Origin: Oscillospiraceae bacterium
GTDB lineage: Bacteria; Bacillota; Clostridia; Oscillospirales; Oscillospiraceae
NCBI GenBank assembly: GCA_016282135.1
Contig: JAEEKA010000085.1
Coordinates: forward strand, 1-64,000
Length of the DNA stretch: 64,000 nt
Direction of reading: 5' to 3'
In this document: in pieces, positions 63,339-64,000 of the stretch
How positions within the stretch are numbered: the stretch's first letter is position 1
Layout: every line of letters begins with the position of its first letter
The notes under the pieces: generated by a model
What the model was told of the DNA's origin: nothing
The model's input: the letters and a program-made list of their open reading frames with translations, nothing else
Databases searched by the model: none
Position numbers and translations under genes: made by a program

Positions 63339-63423
63339 GTGCAGATGATGGAACCGGTAGACAAATCGGTCTCAAAAATCGATGCCGAAAGGCTTGTGGG
63401 TTCGAATCCCACTCTGCACACCA
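63339..63423 (+). tRNA. tRNA-Leu(CAA)
   Basis: An 85-nt class II tRNA. Acceptor GTGCAGA pairs with TCTGCAC, the anticodon loop is CTCAAAA, the T-arm carries GGTTCGAATCCC and CCA is encoded. Confidence 0.93.
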
Positions 63424-63427
63424 ATAT

Positions 63428-63503
63428 GCGTCTTTAGCTCAGATGGTAGAGCAGCAGACCTTTAATCTGCGGGTCGTGGGTTCGATTCCCGCAAGACGCA
63501 CCA
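63428..63503 (+). tRNA. tRNA-Lys(UUU)
   Basis: A 76-nt tRNA. Acceptor GCGTCTT pairs with AAGACGC, the anticodon loop is CCTTTAA in the stem GCAGA/TCTGC, and CCA is encoded. As in tRNA-Glu, position 33 is C. Confidence 0.92.
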
Positions 63504-63535
63504 AATACAGACGCGGCAAAAAGGGAGGTATTTTT

Positions 63536-64000
63536 ATGAATCATTCTCTGTTTGAAACGCTCCGGGAGCGCGGATACATCTACCAGTGCACCAACCTGCA
63601 AGCGGTCAAAGCCCTGCTGGAGTCGGAGCAAAAAATCACGTTTTACCTCGGCATTGACCCGACCGCTGACAGCCTGCATATCGGCCATTTCTTTGCGCTG
63701 ATGATGTTCCGCTATCTCCAGGATGCGGGTCATCACGGGATTGTTGTAATCGGCGGCGCCACTGCAATGATCGGCGATCCAAGCGGAAAGTGCGATATGC
63801 GAAAAATGCTGTCGCGCGAGCAGGTCCAGCACAATCTGGAGGAAGTCCGGCAGCTGATCCAGCGCTTTGTCCGCACGGAGGGCGAGAATCCAGCCATTAT
63901 ATTGAACAACGCAGATTGGATGGATCCATACAGCTACGTCGATTTCATGCGTCTGGTGGGCGTCCACTTCAACATGAATACCATGCTCTCTGCCGAGACC
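63536..64000 (+). CDS. tyrS: Tyrosyl-tRNA synthetase, 5' part
   Basis: The frame opens with an ATG after AAGGGAGG and runs off the window end; 155 codons are visible. It reads LFETLRERGYIYQCTNL near the start, then FYLGIDPTADSLHIGHFF with the class I HIGH motif, and IGGATAMIGDPSGK. These are typical of bacterial TyrRS. It charges tRNA-Tyr, whose gene lies 200 nt upstream in the same tRNA cluster; no separate promoter is obvious, so it may be transcribed with the tRNAs. Confidence 0.93.
   Translation, partial: MNHSLFETLRERGYIYQCTNLQAVKALLESEQKITFYLGIDPTADSLHIGHFFALMMFRYLQDAGHHGIVVIGGATAMIGDPSGKCDMRKMLSREQVQHNLEEVRQLIQRFVRTEGENPAIILNNADWMDPYSYVDFMRLVGVHFNMNTMLSAET

Overview
The window looks like chromosomal DNA of a GC-rich anaerobic Clostridia species, most likely an Oscillospiraceae/Ruminococcaceae-type gut bacterium. 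This is inferred from the gene families (FeoB-associated Cys-rich protein, DUF3793, an EFR1-type flavodoxin start, a ferredoxin-type aldo/keto reductase, bacterial serpins, DUF6442-like protein), the strong AGGAGG ribosome binding sites and the TTGAC/TATAAT promoters with 17-bp spacers. No 16S rRNA is present, so the family-level placement is an inference.

Layout. 0.2-2.4 kb: a membrane-anchored SpoIIE-type phosphatase. 2.6-18.3 kb: a metal, mainly iron, block. It holds a paired ABC exporter with a GLUG lipoprotein and a methyltransferase, an MacB-like ABC/FtsX/HMA/ZIP operon, feoA-feoA-feoB-Cys-rich protein, a DtxR-type regulator, and a DUF3793-flavodoxin operon. One palindrome, (A/G)TTAGC-N4-GCTAA(C/T), recurs at the feo promoter, before feoB, over the flavodoxin transcription start and before the methyltransferase, so these units probably form one iron regulon. 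18.6-21.3 kb: an ABC-2 exporter of three genes. 21.4-22.4 kb: a tRNA-like/ncRNA locus, a hairpin array and tRNA-Leu(UAG). 22.4-26 kb: MntP, a beta-helix lipoprotein and a lipoprotein serpin. 26-30 kb: an Fe-S aldo/keto reductase, a CsoR/RcnR-type sensor and a nickel/cobalt ECF transporter. 30.3-35.8 kb: a small protein with a structured leader, then purC-purF-purB-fumC. 35.8-39.1 kb: a BlaI/M56 sensor pair with two membrane or lipoproteins. 39.2-41.6 kb: ECF sigma factor, single-pass partner and a second serpin. 41.7-47.2 kb: GGDEF protein, nitrilase-family amidase, ABC ATPase and a permease fused to a CPBP protease. 47.4-53.9 kb: a surface cluster (MBOAT acyltransferase, SGNH/LRR protein, Ig/transglutaminase lipoprotein, another lipoprotein). 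54.3-58 kb: an autoregulated ribbon-helix-helix protein, PhoH and a zinc-ribbon membrane protein. 58.1-60.2 kb: an XRE module, then a scarred region with an IS256 remnant fused to a flavodoxin start and a 3' half of tRNA-Cys. 60.4-63.1 kb: an HD-GYP-like protein and an XRE regulator preceded by two tiny ORFs. 63.1-64 kb: tRNA-Glu, -Tyr, -Leu, -Lys and the start of tyrS.

The recurring theme is metal homeostasis (Fe, Mn, Ni/Co, Zn-type ZIP) and surface or secreted proteins suited to a host-associated life, including two serpins with different reactive loops. I see no CRISPR array, rRNA operon, phage or intact transposon.
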